From Polychytrium aggregatum (lineage: Eukaryota > Chytridiomycota > Chytridiomycetes > Polychytriales): 64,000 bases of DNA. Shown piece by piece: positions 1 to 10,224 of the stretch. The DNA lies in assembly GCF_025602895.1 (NCBI RefSeq), contig NW_026516340.1, positions 43,375 to 107,374 of the forward strand. The letters are read 5' to 3'. The first letter of the stretch is position 1; each line of letters starts with the position of its first letter. The notes beneath the pieces were generated by a model. It saw only the letters and a program-made list of their open reading frames with translations. It was not told the origin of the DNA and made no database searches. Made by a program: the position numbers and the translations under genes.

Positions 1-3000
1 GCCTACATCGACGAGGCCAACCCACACTCGATGCACCGCGGCGTGGATCTCCGGAAGGAGCCGCCCGAAGATACCGCCTATCGCTTCGGCGAGTTCTTGC
101 GGCTGCTCAAGTTCAAGGACGCATATGACGGGTGGGTAGATAAGGCCGGGCGAATGCACTGTGTCGAGCTGCAGAAGGAGTACCGTTTGTGTTGTCGGGG
201 GAGTCGAAGGAACACCAATGAATATGCGACAGAGCGACCCCTGGTCCCAGCATCTCATCGAGGACAGATCCTGGACGCGATTCAACGGACGGCATGGTCG
301 GTCGGCACGAAAACGGAGCCAGATTACTGACGGGATGGCGACCACAGCGAGCTCTTTTCCAAATACATCGTCGAGGGAAGCAGACCGTGCCTGCTGGATA
401 TTCTGTACTTTCTTCTCAAGGACCTGGCAACGCACAAGAAGCGAGCATATCTCGCGCCGTACCTTGCTGTCGTGGACGTGCCGCCCGAGTATATGCAGGA
501 CGAAGGCAAGTCTCGCGCGTCGAGGGAAGCAAGCCTGTGGCAAACGCCGGCTGGGTCTGGTGTCTGGACATTTCTGTCTCACATAGCGGCATCGCGCAAC
601 AGTGGTTGACCTGGTGACTCAGGTCGAAAGCCTGCAGGATCAATTCAAAGCAGTCCACAAGCATGTCGATGGGCTTCGCAGCTCTGGTATGTCGGAAAAA
701 GCAGCCATACGCTTCGGGCTCGGGCATTCTTTCATTCCAATCGGCGATCGGATGGGCAGCACATTCCTGATTCCTTGCGTCCGCACGTTCAGGCAACAAT
801 GCGGCAATTGTGAAACGCGAGATCCAGCAGATGGAGGAAGAGAAACAGCAGGTTCTCAGCAAGATTGCAAAGATCCGGAAGAAAGTCGAGCAAGTGGTGA
901 GTAGATTGCGCCAGCAGTGCGACGCTGTGATTATCCGTCGATGTGATGGGCGCGTGCTGACGCTCTGATTGCCACCAGCCCAACCACGAGGCTTGGATCC
1001 AGGCCGCAAAGAACCTGAGGCTGGAGCAGAAATCCGAGATCACGATCAGTGACAAGTACGTCCACTTGCACGGGAGAAGCAGCGTATCGTGGACGACGAG
1101 CCTGACGATTGGATCGAGAACCACGACTGATCCGTGCTGGATTCGTCGCCAGGATCAAGGAGCAGAAATCCCAGATTGCGATACATGAGAAAAAGATCCA
1201 GGCGATGCAGCAGAAGCTCAAGGAAGTCCAGGTGAGACTGGCAGGGAAAACACTGTCCCATGCACACGGCTTGCAGATAACCTGTTCCCTGAGTAGATTC
1301 GAATATGCTTGGTGACCGTCATGCTGCTGTTGACGTTTGGGACCATTCCATGCTGGCGGCTAGTCCTTGTACAGCGGTGCTGGCGCCGATGTGATATTTG
1401 GGAAGATGCAGGAGGAAACCAAGATGAACAAGTATCTCGCCACCGAGAACTTACCGAAGGTGAGCAACCGAGTCGGCTGGGGTATGGGGCCTTCAATCCA
1501 GCCGGAGTATCCAAAGGGCCCTCATCGATATCGATAGCATCCGGTGCGTTGACGCGTTGACATGACTCTGTTCTTGAATCGCAGGGAATCGAGGAGACCA
1601 AGAAGCAGATCGCAGAAGTTGTGCAGCTGATGTCGCATTCGGTTGTAAGTGAGACGGACATGCGTCCCCTCGAAGCCGAGATCAAGGAGCTCAACGAGCA
1701 GATTGCAAAGCTGGCTGAGAAGCGACTGCTCAAAAATAGGTGAGTACATCGAAGGGACTGTGCCAAAGCTTTTGATACAGACCAGCGATTTGCATGGGTT
1801 AGGACGAATGGACAGCGATGATTGCATTGCATCGGACCATTCGCTGGGTATCTCGGGAACTGGCGGTCTGACAAACTGTACCCGGCACCGAAAACTGCAT
1901 CTGGATGCCTTTGGCGAACGGCCACAGCAACGGAGAGGACAAGTTGGCACTGTTTCGACAGCAAGCGGCGATCATATCCCGCAAAAAGGAAGGCACTGCG
2001 CAAAAGTTGGCAACTCTGGGTGAGGAGATCAACCTGCTGCAGACAGATCTTGCCAAGAAGCGAGAGCAGGCCAAAGGGGTCCAAGGTGCCAAGGTAAGGC
2101 GGGACTGCTTGCTCAGGAAGAAAAGAGACAGATCGTCTCACAGACCCACCAACGACTACACCTTGGGCTTACTGCTGTACAGATCCTCAAGGGCGAGGAG
2201 TTCAAGCGCTATGTCAGCGAGCTCCGTGGCAAATCGATGGTGTACAAGCGCAAGAAGGCGGAGCTCTCCGAAATGACTGCCGAGTACGGGATCCTGCAGC
2301 GCACCGAGGAGGTCAGTCCCGGAATATGCGAACGATATTGCTCTGCCACACGATCAAAGATCATACCCGATTGCCCTATTACTCCCAGCATCCAATAACA
2401 CAATTCACTCTCCCCACCCGACAAACAGTTGCTGAAAATCCGAGAGCGGCCCCTGCAGGAGGCTTTGACTGCTCTCGAGAAGCAGAGCGGCGTCGCGGGC
2501 TTCCATGCCGCTCAGGAAACGCTCGAGAAGGTGGGTAGTGGCACCGGAGACCCATGTGCACTTGAGACTGGCCTCGGCGCAGCAGCTCTGCTGGAAGGGC
2601 TGGAATTCGCATTCTTGAAGTAATGCTGGCTCCTTGGACATGGCAGGTTTCCGAACGCAAGAGCGAGATTGACGAGGCCAAAGGGAAGACTTTGGAAGAG
2701 ATCTCGAATCTCATCCAGAAGCTGACCCAGACCATCAACGTACGTATCACAGACGAGGAGGCGGTGCATTGGTGCAAGGAATATGCGAATGCTTGCAGCT
2801 GCAGAGGAGAGGTCAAGAAAGCATGCTCTCGTGGCTTCACACCAACTCGCTCGCGTGGATCTCATATCGCCCACATTCCTCCACGCACTCGCACTCAGGA
2901 CAAGAAATCGCTCCTTGCGCCGGTGATCCAGCAGCTGCGCCAGCTCAGGCAGCCTGTTCAGGATCTCGAGGCCGAGTATCATGAAAAGAAGCGCATCTAC

Positions 3001-3793
3001 GACTCCACCATGGCGGGGCTGACCTCAGAGACCACTCAGATCGAGCAGGAAGTCAAGTCGTATCGCCAGGACATCATGAATGATCAGAGCCGCGAGCACT
3101 ATCTCAACACCATGATTGAGATCTGTGAAATCGCTCAGGAGCGAGGTAGGTTGGGCAGCGGGACTGTAGGCAGGGAGAGGGTCCCTTTGGAAATAGAACA
3201 GTGGGACTAGCACAAGACTTGATGCTTTCTTTGCTCACGCTGCCTGGTGGCTGCGTGGCCTTCGCAGTGATGCATGAAATGAAGGCGTACATTGGAGGCG
3301 ACGACTCCATCGAAGCCCAGCAAAAGGCACGCGGTTTCAAGACCTACCGCGACCTCTACAACAAGCGAATCATGGAGCAGGAGAACCTCGGCAAGTCCTT
3401 CCGAGAGCAGCAAAAGGAGATTAAGGTGAGTAGCGGCGATATATATTGGGTGGTCATCGATCGTGTTAAACTCACAGAGGACTGATCTCGCAGGCAAAAT
3501 ACGAGCCCAACATCAAGCAACTGGGTATGTTTGCCGACGTCAAGAAACTGCTGCTTCTGAAGCTCGCACACAACAAGCGACTGCTAGCGACTGGCGGCCA
3601 GAAGGACGAGATCGGCGGGGTAAGCTGGCGAGCTGGGCACTCGAAGCACCGACAGACACAGCGATATCCTGTCGCGGATGAACTGTGGGTGATGTTGGTA
3701 TAGAGGCGCCAAGAGGACAGGATGTGCTGATTGTATGCTCTGACCGCCCGCACTCTCGACCAACAGGGCACCCAGGATAGACTCGTCCTCTAG
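1..3793 (+). CDS. IFT81: Intraflagellar transport protein IFT81, 5' truncated
   Basis: IFT81 is a coiled-coil subunit of the IFT-B train that carries tubulin and other cargo along the flagellum. The window opens inside the N-terminal CH-like domain; by comparison with animal IFT81 about 40 residues are missing. Sixteen exons join in phase: 1-131, 348-505, 603-686, 793-896, 979-1055, 1153-1231, 1364-1459, 1585-1739, 1928-2093, 2183-2311, 2429-2530, 2647-2739, 2899-3145, 3268-3425, 3494-3619, 3776-3793, giving 640 codons plus stop. Recognisable blocks are KKRAYLAPYL in exon 2, QQAAIISRKKE in exon 9, GEEFKRYVSELR in exon 10, QQLRQLRQ in exon 13 and the terminal DRLVL. The last exon is only 18 nt. 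Intron 506-602 has a GC donor (GCAAGT). The rest is heptad-rich coiled coil. Presence of the gene argues for a flagellated organism. Confidence 0.95.
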
Positions 3794-3929
3794 ATTCAAT
3801 GCCCAGGCGCTTATCTGGACCAGTGACGCGGCAATAGCAGCAGCATGGCCGCGTCGCCATCGCACAAAGAAATGTACAGGGAAATGCTCATGCTGCAAAT
3901 GGAATGACAGAACTGTGTCGACTATATTA

Positions 3930-5294
3930 CTAATAGCGCTCGGCAGAGGTCTCGGCTGCTGGCGACTTGGTTTCAGTCGCATTGGCCTGTTGGTTTGCTC
4001 GGGTCGATTTTGGCTTGGCATGTTGCGACTGCCAGTGATCCTCCGATCGACGGGCAACGGAGAGGCTGGCGCGCTTCTGGGCCTCCAGCTGCTGCTCCCG
4101 TCGGATGATGCGGTCAAACTTGGGCTTCAAGCGGACAGTCTTTCCGTTGATGACCAGGGGAGCCTTGACGGCAACCCGGGTCTTGGCACGGTATCGGCGG
4201 GCATACCACTCAAAGGCGAGCTGGTGCAGCTGGGGAGGGTGCGGTGACGGGATCTCGACGGCGTTGGGTTGTGGCAGCGGCGATCGGAGGAAGACTGTCG
4301 AGCAGGTGTTGTAGTCGACCTCGAGGTACTCGGGGATGAACATGAAGGGTCCCATGAAGGGCACGGGCGCAAAGGAGCGCTCGTTGGGCTGCTCGGGGTT
4401 GGTTGCCTTGAGGGTGGGCACGACGGAGGGAGAGACAGTGACGATGTCGCCATCCTCGAGCCGGCGCGACGGATGAATGCACTGGCGCAACAGAGGAGCA
4501 GGGGTAAGCAGCAGGACACGGCGGTCGAGTTGGGCACCGGTGCAGCATACAGCCATCCGCGATACTTAATCCATGCGCGACACCGTGACTCGCAGCGATG
4601 GACATGTTGACTCCAGCCATCAGTAAGCAGTGCCATGGAGGTGAACAGCCTCTCGTTGCCATCTGGCCAACGGGAGCAGTGCATCTGTGTCGCTCAGGAA
4701 CCAGCCGCGGCCGGAAAGCCGACGGGATCGAGCACGATCACGAAGCCGCTGCGTTGTGCCTCGGATCAGCCATGCCTGGAGACCAAGCCGCCATAGCGCT
4801 TTCCGAGTCGACTGCATGATCCCTCAACACCACGCCTCATCGCTGCGAGTGCCCCGCTATCGATCGAAACGCACCTTGACGCCGTTCACCTTGACGTGGC
4901 CTCGGACGACGTGCGATCGGGCCTGCAGGTCACTTGATGCAAAGTGGCTCCTGAAGATGACAACGTCGAGTCTCCTCTCGAGCTCGGCAAACATGAGCGC
5001 CTGGATGGGCGGGGTCTGTTCCCGCTCCTTGCGGGTCAGCAGCTGGGTGGGCAGCTTTGTGTTGAAGTGCCGATCGAGGAATTGCCGCTCGCAGATCTCG
5101 TTGCCGTGATACGATCGCACCTCGCGCTTGCAGGTGAAGCGCTGCTGGTAGACGGATCCTCGCGAGATGTCGGTGCGGTTGGTGCGCTGGGCAAGGTTGT
5201 AGAGGTTGTACTTGTCCCATGACATGCGGATCAGCTGCTTCTTGGGATCGAAGAGCTGCTTGACCTTTTGGTTCTTCCAGACAAGGAAGCGCAT
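3930..5294 (-). CDS. Mitochondrial small-subunit ribosomal protein uS4m
   Basis: Homologue of bacterial S4 and yeast Nam9, an early-binding protein of the mitochondrial small ribosomal subunit. Two exons, 5294-4875 and 4481-3930, are joined across a 393-nt intron with a GTGCGT donor; the product is 323 residues. Exon 1 begins MRFLVWKNQK and holds the S4 RNA-binding fold, with RRLDVVIFRSHFA followed by the turn HVKVNGVK. The intron interrupts that fold, and exon 2 resumes with RRLEDGDIVTV, where S4 proteins usually read as a lysine/proline plus GD motif. The fungal mitochondrial tail follows, with IPEYLEVDY, FLRSP and LHQLAFEWYARRYR, then a basic C-terminus. The open frame runs further upstream of 5294, but the conserved MRFLVWKN start matches the family. 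Confidence 0.9.
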
Positions 5295-6131
5295 GGCTGC
5301 TGTTGGGCCGGACGAGGGATGCGTATGCGCGGGATGTGGGCAGCGGCGGCGAGGCTCGGAGACAGATGTCGCAGGGGCTATGGGCGGCTCGTGCGGCTTG
5401 TGCGGCTCGGCTTGGTCGTGTGTCGGCAGGGAGTCGATCAGATCCAGTCCGCGGTCGCTTGGAGTGCCTTGGTGATCTGCATCATGCTGCTTGGAGAGCG
5501 AAAATTTTTTTCGCATTGCGGTTCTGTGCGGGGGTTCTGTGGCTCCGGCGTGGCGCAGACATGTGACAAACACATGACTGCGCTCTGTGCAACGGCGCTC
5601 CCCCTGGCCTGTCTTGTGCATCGGCGCGCGCCCCTGGATTCTGCGGCCGAAAAAGCCCGCCCTGCTGGCCCCTGCCGGTCCAGCCTCCTCTGTCCGGCGG
5701 TCGCTCCCCCCGGCGGCTGCCGCTCTTTTTTCCCTCTCTTCCTCTGCAGCGTCGGCAGGGGACTCGGGAGGGGACGTGAGAAGCAAGCCTTGGTCGCTCC
5801 GTGGATTGCTCCAGCTCCAGGATCTTGGATATCGATTGTTCAACGAAGCAGCATATCGATTGCTCGAGCATCGCGGATAGGGCCTGCGCCAGAGTAGCGA
5901 ATATCATCTGGCCTTTCTATCGCCGACACCGCCTCTGTCTCGATCGCAGACGCTTCCTGAATCAGAGCTGCGGATCTGTGGGGACTCGATAAGTGTGCTC
6001 GAGTCGGTGCGCCTTCTTCTTTGTCTGGCTGTGTCGCAATTCGTCCTTGAACCAGCAATCGCTCTGCCAAGACTGCAACTACAGAGCCCAAACCTCAAGC
6101 AGCGAGCACTCCAAGTTCAAGTCGGACGATC
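5295..6131. other. Divergent intergenic region, no gene seen
   Basis: About 0.84 kb separates the start of uS4m (minus) from the next plus-strand gene. Long frames here are GC-driven shadows. A TC/CT-rich stretch at about 5680-5760 and a repeated ATCGATTG motif at 5827-5868 are visible. It presumably holds both promoters; no clear TATA box was found. Confidence 0.5.
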
Positions 6132-7496
6132 ATGACGCAGGATCAGATGCAGATCGATCAGGCTGTCGATCAGACTGTCGAGGCGAGCCCAGGCTTGCCG
6201 GGGAGCATCGTCGAGGCATCACAACCAGAGCACCTCAGAAACTGGAACAGAGCGGTCGCTGAGCACACTCGTCAGCGCCCCCGAGTCCACCAGGTTTGAT
6301 TGCTCGAGCAAGCCAAGAAGGCATATGTCTGTGTGTTGCTGCTATGCATGGCCCACCACCGGGAACGCTCAAGCACAAACTCACCCAGATCGAATCGCGG
6401 GCCCCCAAAATCCAGATGCTCGAGCAGATGAAGATTCGTCTCCAAGTTGCAGCTTTCCGCATCGCCTCCGGGCGAGTCCAGGGGCCTCTATCGAATCTGG
6501 AGAAGAGCGTGAAGAAACGATGCCTCGATCGCCAGAAGATGCTCGCCGCCAGCACCAGGGGAGCATTGGCCGTCCTTCCCTCACGCGACGGCCGGGGTGA
6601 TGGTACCACCGGATCCAAAGGCAGCAAATCGGCCGAGGCTGGCATATCATCTGGCTCAGGCAAAACAAGTAACGAAGAATCCCCAGCGCTTAAGCAGGAT
6701 GCTCAGTTGGGACACGACTCGCCAAGCACAGAGGCCCTCCGAGCTGCCTTTGGGCTGCCATCCCGGCGACAGACGGCGGTCGCTCGTGCACATATAAGAG
6801 AGCCAGGTGTGAACATGCGACAGCAGCTTGCCACATTCGATGTATGCGGGTACTAGCGCATGGGCTCAGCTTTAGCAGCGATACCTCAAGACCTCGCGCC
6901 TTCGCCAGCTTGTCTCTGCTGACAGATAGAAACGACGGCTGTATTGATGGTCGATGTGATCTGCTAACCATATGGATGCACAACTGCCTTCTTTGTTTCC
7001 ACGACTGTGTTTGGTCGATGTGGAACCAGCCGCTCAAACCAGCCGAGTGCCAGCACGTCCACACTCGATCCTTGGTTCGTCCCGTGGGAGATGCGAGTCC
7101 CACTCGCTGCCGAGCGGCGGTGGTAGCGGACAAAATCGAACCGGATCCACGTTTGCCTCATGGATGACGACAGAGGGGCTTGATACGGTGCCGATTCAAG
7201 CACTGGCTGGAGTAGAATCTTCGCGGACAAACCACGGCTCTGTATCTGCCGCACCAGGGGAGCTGAGAGGCCAAGATGCCACCGACGATGCAATCGGCGC
7301 AGCGGGACCATCGCGGATGAACGCCCTGTCGTCAGCAGAAACTGTGGCTGCTGGATCAAACGCCGACAGCCACTCGGAACCTGGTTCTGGCCGGCTATGC
7401 TCGATGGAGGACGCAATCATTGAGTGCGCATCGCATTCGCCTTACGCACAGCCACCGACGGCACTGGCGGCCGAGCCACGAATGCGGACGGATTGA
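6132..7496 (+). CDS. Unidentified protein, tentative multi-exon model
   Basis: A plausible first exon is 6132-6293, starting MTQDQMQIDQAVDQ and ending RPRVHQ before a GTTTGA donor. An exon from about 6375 encodes HKLTQIESRAPKIQMLEQMK and continues in frame to a stop at 6856. A GTATGC donor just before that stop (6841) could splice into the Ser/Ala-rich frame ending RMRTD at 7496. The region near residues 55-90 is amphipathic and Gln/Leu-rich; the rest is low complexity. I do not recognise a family. Exon limits after 6293 are uncertain, and the 6972-7496 part may not belong. Confidence 0.35.
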
Positions 7497-8022
7497 ATCG
7501 CCACGCAGATAGCTGACTCCGCGACCTGGCACCGCTGCATCAGGCAAGCGCAATGTGAATACAGTCCGGGTGCATTTTGAAGACAGCCGGACGAACGATC
7601 ATGCAAAGTTTGATATCGAGCGCTGTGCAATAGAATCCCGCCGTCCATGTACTTCCAGATCCCGCACATTGGAACGAGTGTCGATGCAACCGACTAGGAC
7701 GGCTATATTGAGATCCGGGACATGCATATGATGTCGAATTAGGCGTGTATCACGCGGCGATAAGTGCGGACGTCCATGGCCAGATGGAGCGACAGGCGGT
7801 GGTGGTTGTGGGGAAAAGGAGGGAGTAAGGCACTCTGCGATTATTAAGTGAGCATGCAATCACCAAGCGATTCTCGGGCTCGAGACTGAGGACCATGCTG
7901 CATTATGTGCTGCATTACGGACTGATTATGTTTGAGGTGCGTGAGCGGAATGGCGAGGTGAGGGATTGAGTCAGGCGATACAGGGCCGATGCTCCATAAG
8001 GCCCACAGGCGGTCATGCAGGA
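7497..8022. other. Intergenic, no gene seen
   Basis: Between the tentative gene on the plus strand and the 3' end of the single-TM protein on the minus strand. Short overlapping frames only, with no recognisable domain. Confidence 0.4.
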
Positions 8023-8850
8023 CTACAGCGACCGGTTGATGAATCGGCGGGGCGGGGTAGCTGCTGAACCCACGGTGGTGCCCGAGGACAGCATATCGCC
8101 CTCGAGCCGAGAGTACTGTCCGCGCCGTGCATGATAGTGTCGGCTGGCCATGGCCGCGAGCATCGACGACTGTGAGGGCTGAGACGAACTGCCTGGGCGA
8201 TTGAGACTCGAATCTCGGTCCTTGAAGATTGGCTTGGGCGCGAACGAACGACGGCTGGCGGACCCGCCTGATGGAGCGAGCGGCGACATCAAGTATGCCT
8301 TGGAGGGCTTCTTGGCGATCGAGACCCTGCCGGTGTGGGCTCTTCGTTCGCGGCGTGGTCGCGACGGCCGGCCGGATGACGAAGAGTTGAGGTGAGCCGA
8401 AGCGGTTGGGTCTTGGAACCCAGCCGCCTGCGATGCAGATAAGGCAGGTCTCCGGGATGAGGCAGGAGGCGGTCGCCACCTTGCGCTTGGCTGCTGAAAG
8501 TCAGCAGCACTGTCGCTGACGAGAATGACCGATCCTCTCACAACCCGGGATGAGGGCGGCTTCGTGGGCGACGCAACGCGATTGAGGCTTGGTGGTGGAG
8601 ACTCAAGCTCATGGTCAAGGAACTGGTTCCACAGCAGGCGGTCTTGGCGGATCCAGAGAAAGATGCGAAGCGATGAGAGAGCAAAGGCCGCGATGCAGAG
8701 AGCGAGCCAGGCGATGGCGATGCTGCTTGAGAGAGGGACGGGGGCATCCGGGTAGTAGAGCAGCTTCTGGGGGGAAACATGGCCGCTGGCGTCAGTGAGA
8801 TTGAGGCCAAAGGGCAGCGTGTAAAGATCCATGGAGCTGCCGGAGGACAT
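8023..8850 (-). CDS. Hypothetical single-pass membrane protein
   Basis: Uninterrupted 275-codon frame starting MSSGSSMDLYTLPFG. Residues about 38-68 form one strongly hydrophobic segment (SIAIAWLALCIAAFALSSLRIFLWI), followed by an acidic-basic juxtamembrane stretch and about 200 residues of Ser/Pro/Arg-rich, probably disordered tail ending RRFINRSL. No signal peptide precedes the helix, so a signal-anchor topology is likely. A possible N-glycosylation site (NLT) lies before the helix. No family is recognised. The tail has many RxxS-type sites that could be phosphorylated. The frame could in principle be a GC shadow, but the helix and stop-free length make a real gene likely. Confidence 0.5.
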   Translation of the reverse strand: MSSGSSMDLYTLPFGLNLTDASGHVSPQKLLYYPDAPVPLSSSIAIAWLALCIAAFALSSLRIFLWIRQDRLLWNQFLDHELESPPPSLNRVASPTKPPSSRVVRGSVILVSDSAADFQQPSARWRPPPASSRRPALSASQAAGFQDPTASAHLNSSSSGRPSRPRRERRAHTGRVSIAKKPSKAYLMSPLAPSGGSASRRSFAPKPIFKDRDSSLNRPGSSSQPSQSSMLAAMASRHYHARRGQYSRLEGDMLSSGTTVGSAATPPRRFINRSL

Positions 8851-10224
8851 TCTGCAGCAGCTGGTGCATCCAGAGCACAGGGAACCTGGCCTGCGGCGAC
8901 GAAACTGGAGCAGAGGCGGGTGGGAGGATGCGATTGGTCTAAATTCAAGCGAGAAGTCATAGCGGATGCTCGTGGCCGGGGTCGACGGTGGTTTTCAGCG
9001 CAAGCCCGTCGAGCAAGCAAGCGGGGGAGGGTGGGGCTGGAGACAAGACCAGGCAAGCAACAAGACCCGGCTGGCGACGCGGCTTGTCTGGCTGAATGGG
9101 CAGAGTTGGGAGGCAAGGCCGGATCGTGCAATCTTGGCTCTGCAAGGGAGGGAGGGTTCGTGCCCTGCACACGACCGCTGTGCAGAGCGACAGGGTCGAC
9201 AAGGCCCGTGGGAACGCCGGACAGAGCAGCAGGGGAGGCGTGGGTCCAGGTTGTGCCCTTGTGGCAGGGCCGACATCCAAGCGCCTTTTTTCTTTCGGGA
9301 GGGCGGCCTTGTGGAACGGGGCGGGGTGGTGCAAGGGGCGGGCTGGAGCAAAGGGAGGTGTGACCGGGCATGCGATGGTGCTGGATCGGACGAAACAAGG
9401 CCCTGGGATGGGCATGAATGCGACAGACCTGTATCCTCATGAGCAGGATAGTCGCGCGTGGGAGCAGATGGGGCGGATGCGGCGGCTCGATGCCGCTGAC
9501 GCTGCCTGTGCCTGTGTGCTGGTTTCGATGCCATGGACTGGTTGTTGCCGATGCCGGGGTGCTGGTTGGCAGTTGCGGTGATCGACAGTTGCGGTGATCA
9601 GCCAGCAGGTGACCGTCTGCTTTCGCCGCCCAAACGCGCCCGCCAACTCGGGCCGCGCACGTCGTGCAGACGTCGCACACACAGGCGCGCACGCAGGCGG
9701 CGCCGGCTGGAGTGCATGTGCGCTGGCTCGATCCAAGTCGATCCGGCTGCGGCGGTGGATTTCCAAATGCGGGCGGGGCGACACAGGGAGCGACCAAATT
9801 TGGACCGGCTATTGCACGTGTGTGACATGACGCGCGCAGGGAGGCGCGGCACACACGGGCGCTGAGCGACAGTCGACACACGGCTGTGCGGCTGCCAGCT
9901 GTCGGCCGCGCACCACGCTGCTGTCCAAACATAGACAGCGCACACGGACACAGACGGGCGCGCCCCTCACACAGACAGCAGCGGCCGGCACAGACCGCGC
10001 ACCCGCAGCTTGTCTGCCCCCACACACACTGCGGCGCGCCGCCGCCCAGCGTCCCCGCCACAGCCGCAGTGCCGCCCAAACCGCACACACACACACTCTC
10101 GACCCGGCTCGCCGTCGCCGTCTCCAAAAAGCCCGCTTTTCTTCGCTTTCTCCTCACGGCTGCCTCTTGCCTTTCATCGCCCACCGCTGCCGCCCCAGCC
10201 GCCTCCATCCGATCTGCCGCAACC
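8851..10224. other. GC-rich intergenic region and septin promoter
   Basis: About 1.4 kb without a supportable gene. A very long antisense frame crosses it but is Cys/Arg-rich and has no domain. From about 9860 to 10110 there are CA-rich runs (CACACACA) and then a pyrimidine-rich stretch directly upstream of the septin ATG, typical of fungal promoters and 5' UTRs. Confidence 0.5.

Noticed and set aside
6375-6500. QLQ-like or Mediator-type domain in the unidentified gene
   Set aside because: Only a loose Gln/Leu pattern; the gene is far too short for Snf2 and no further motif supports it.
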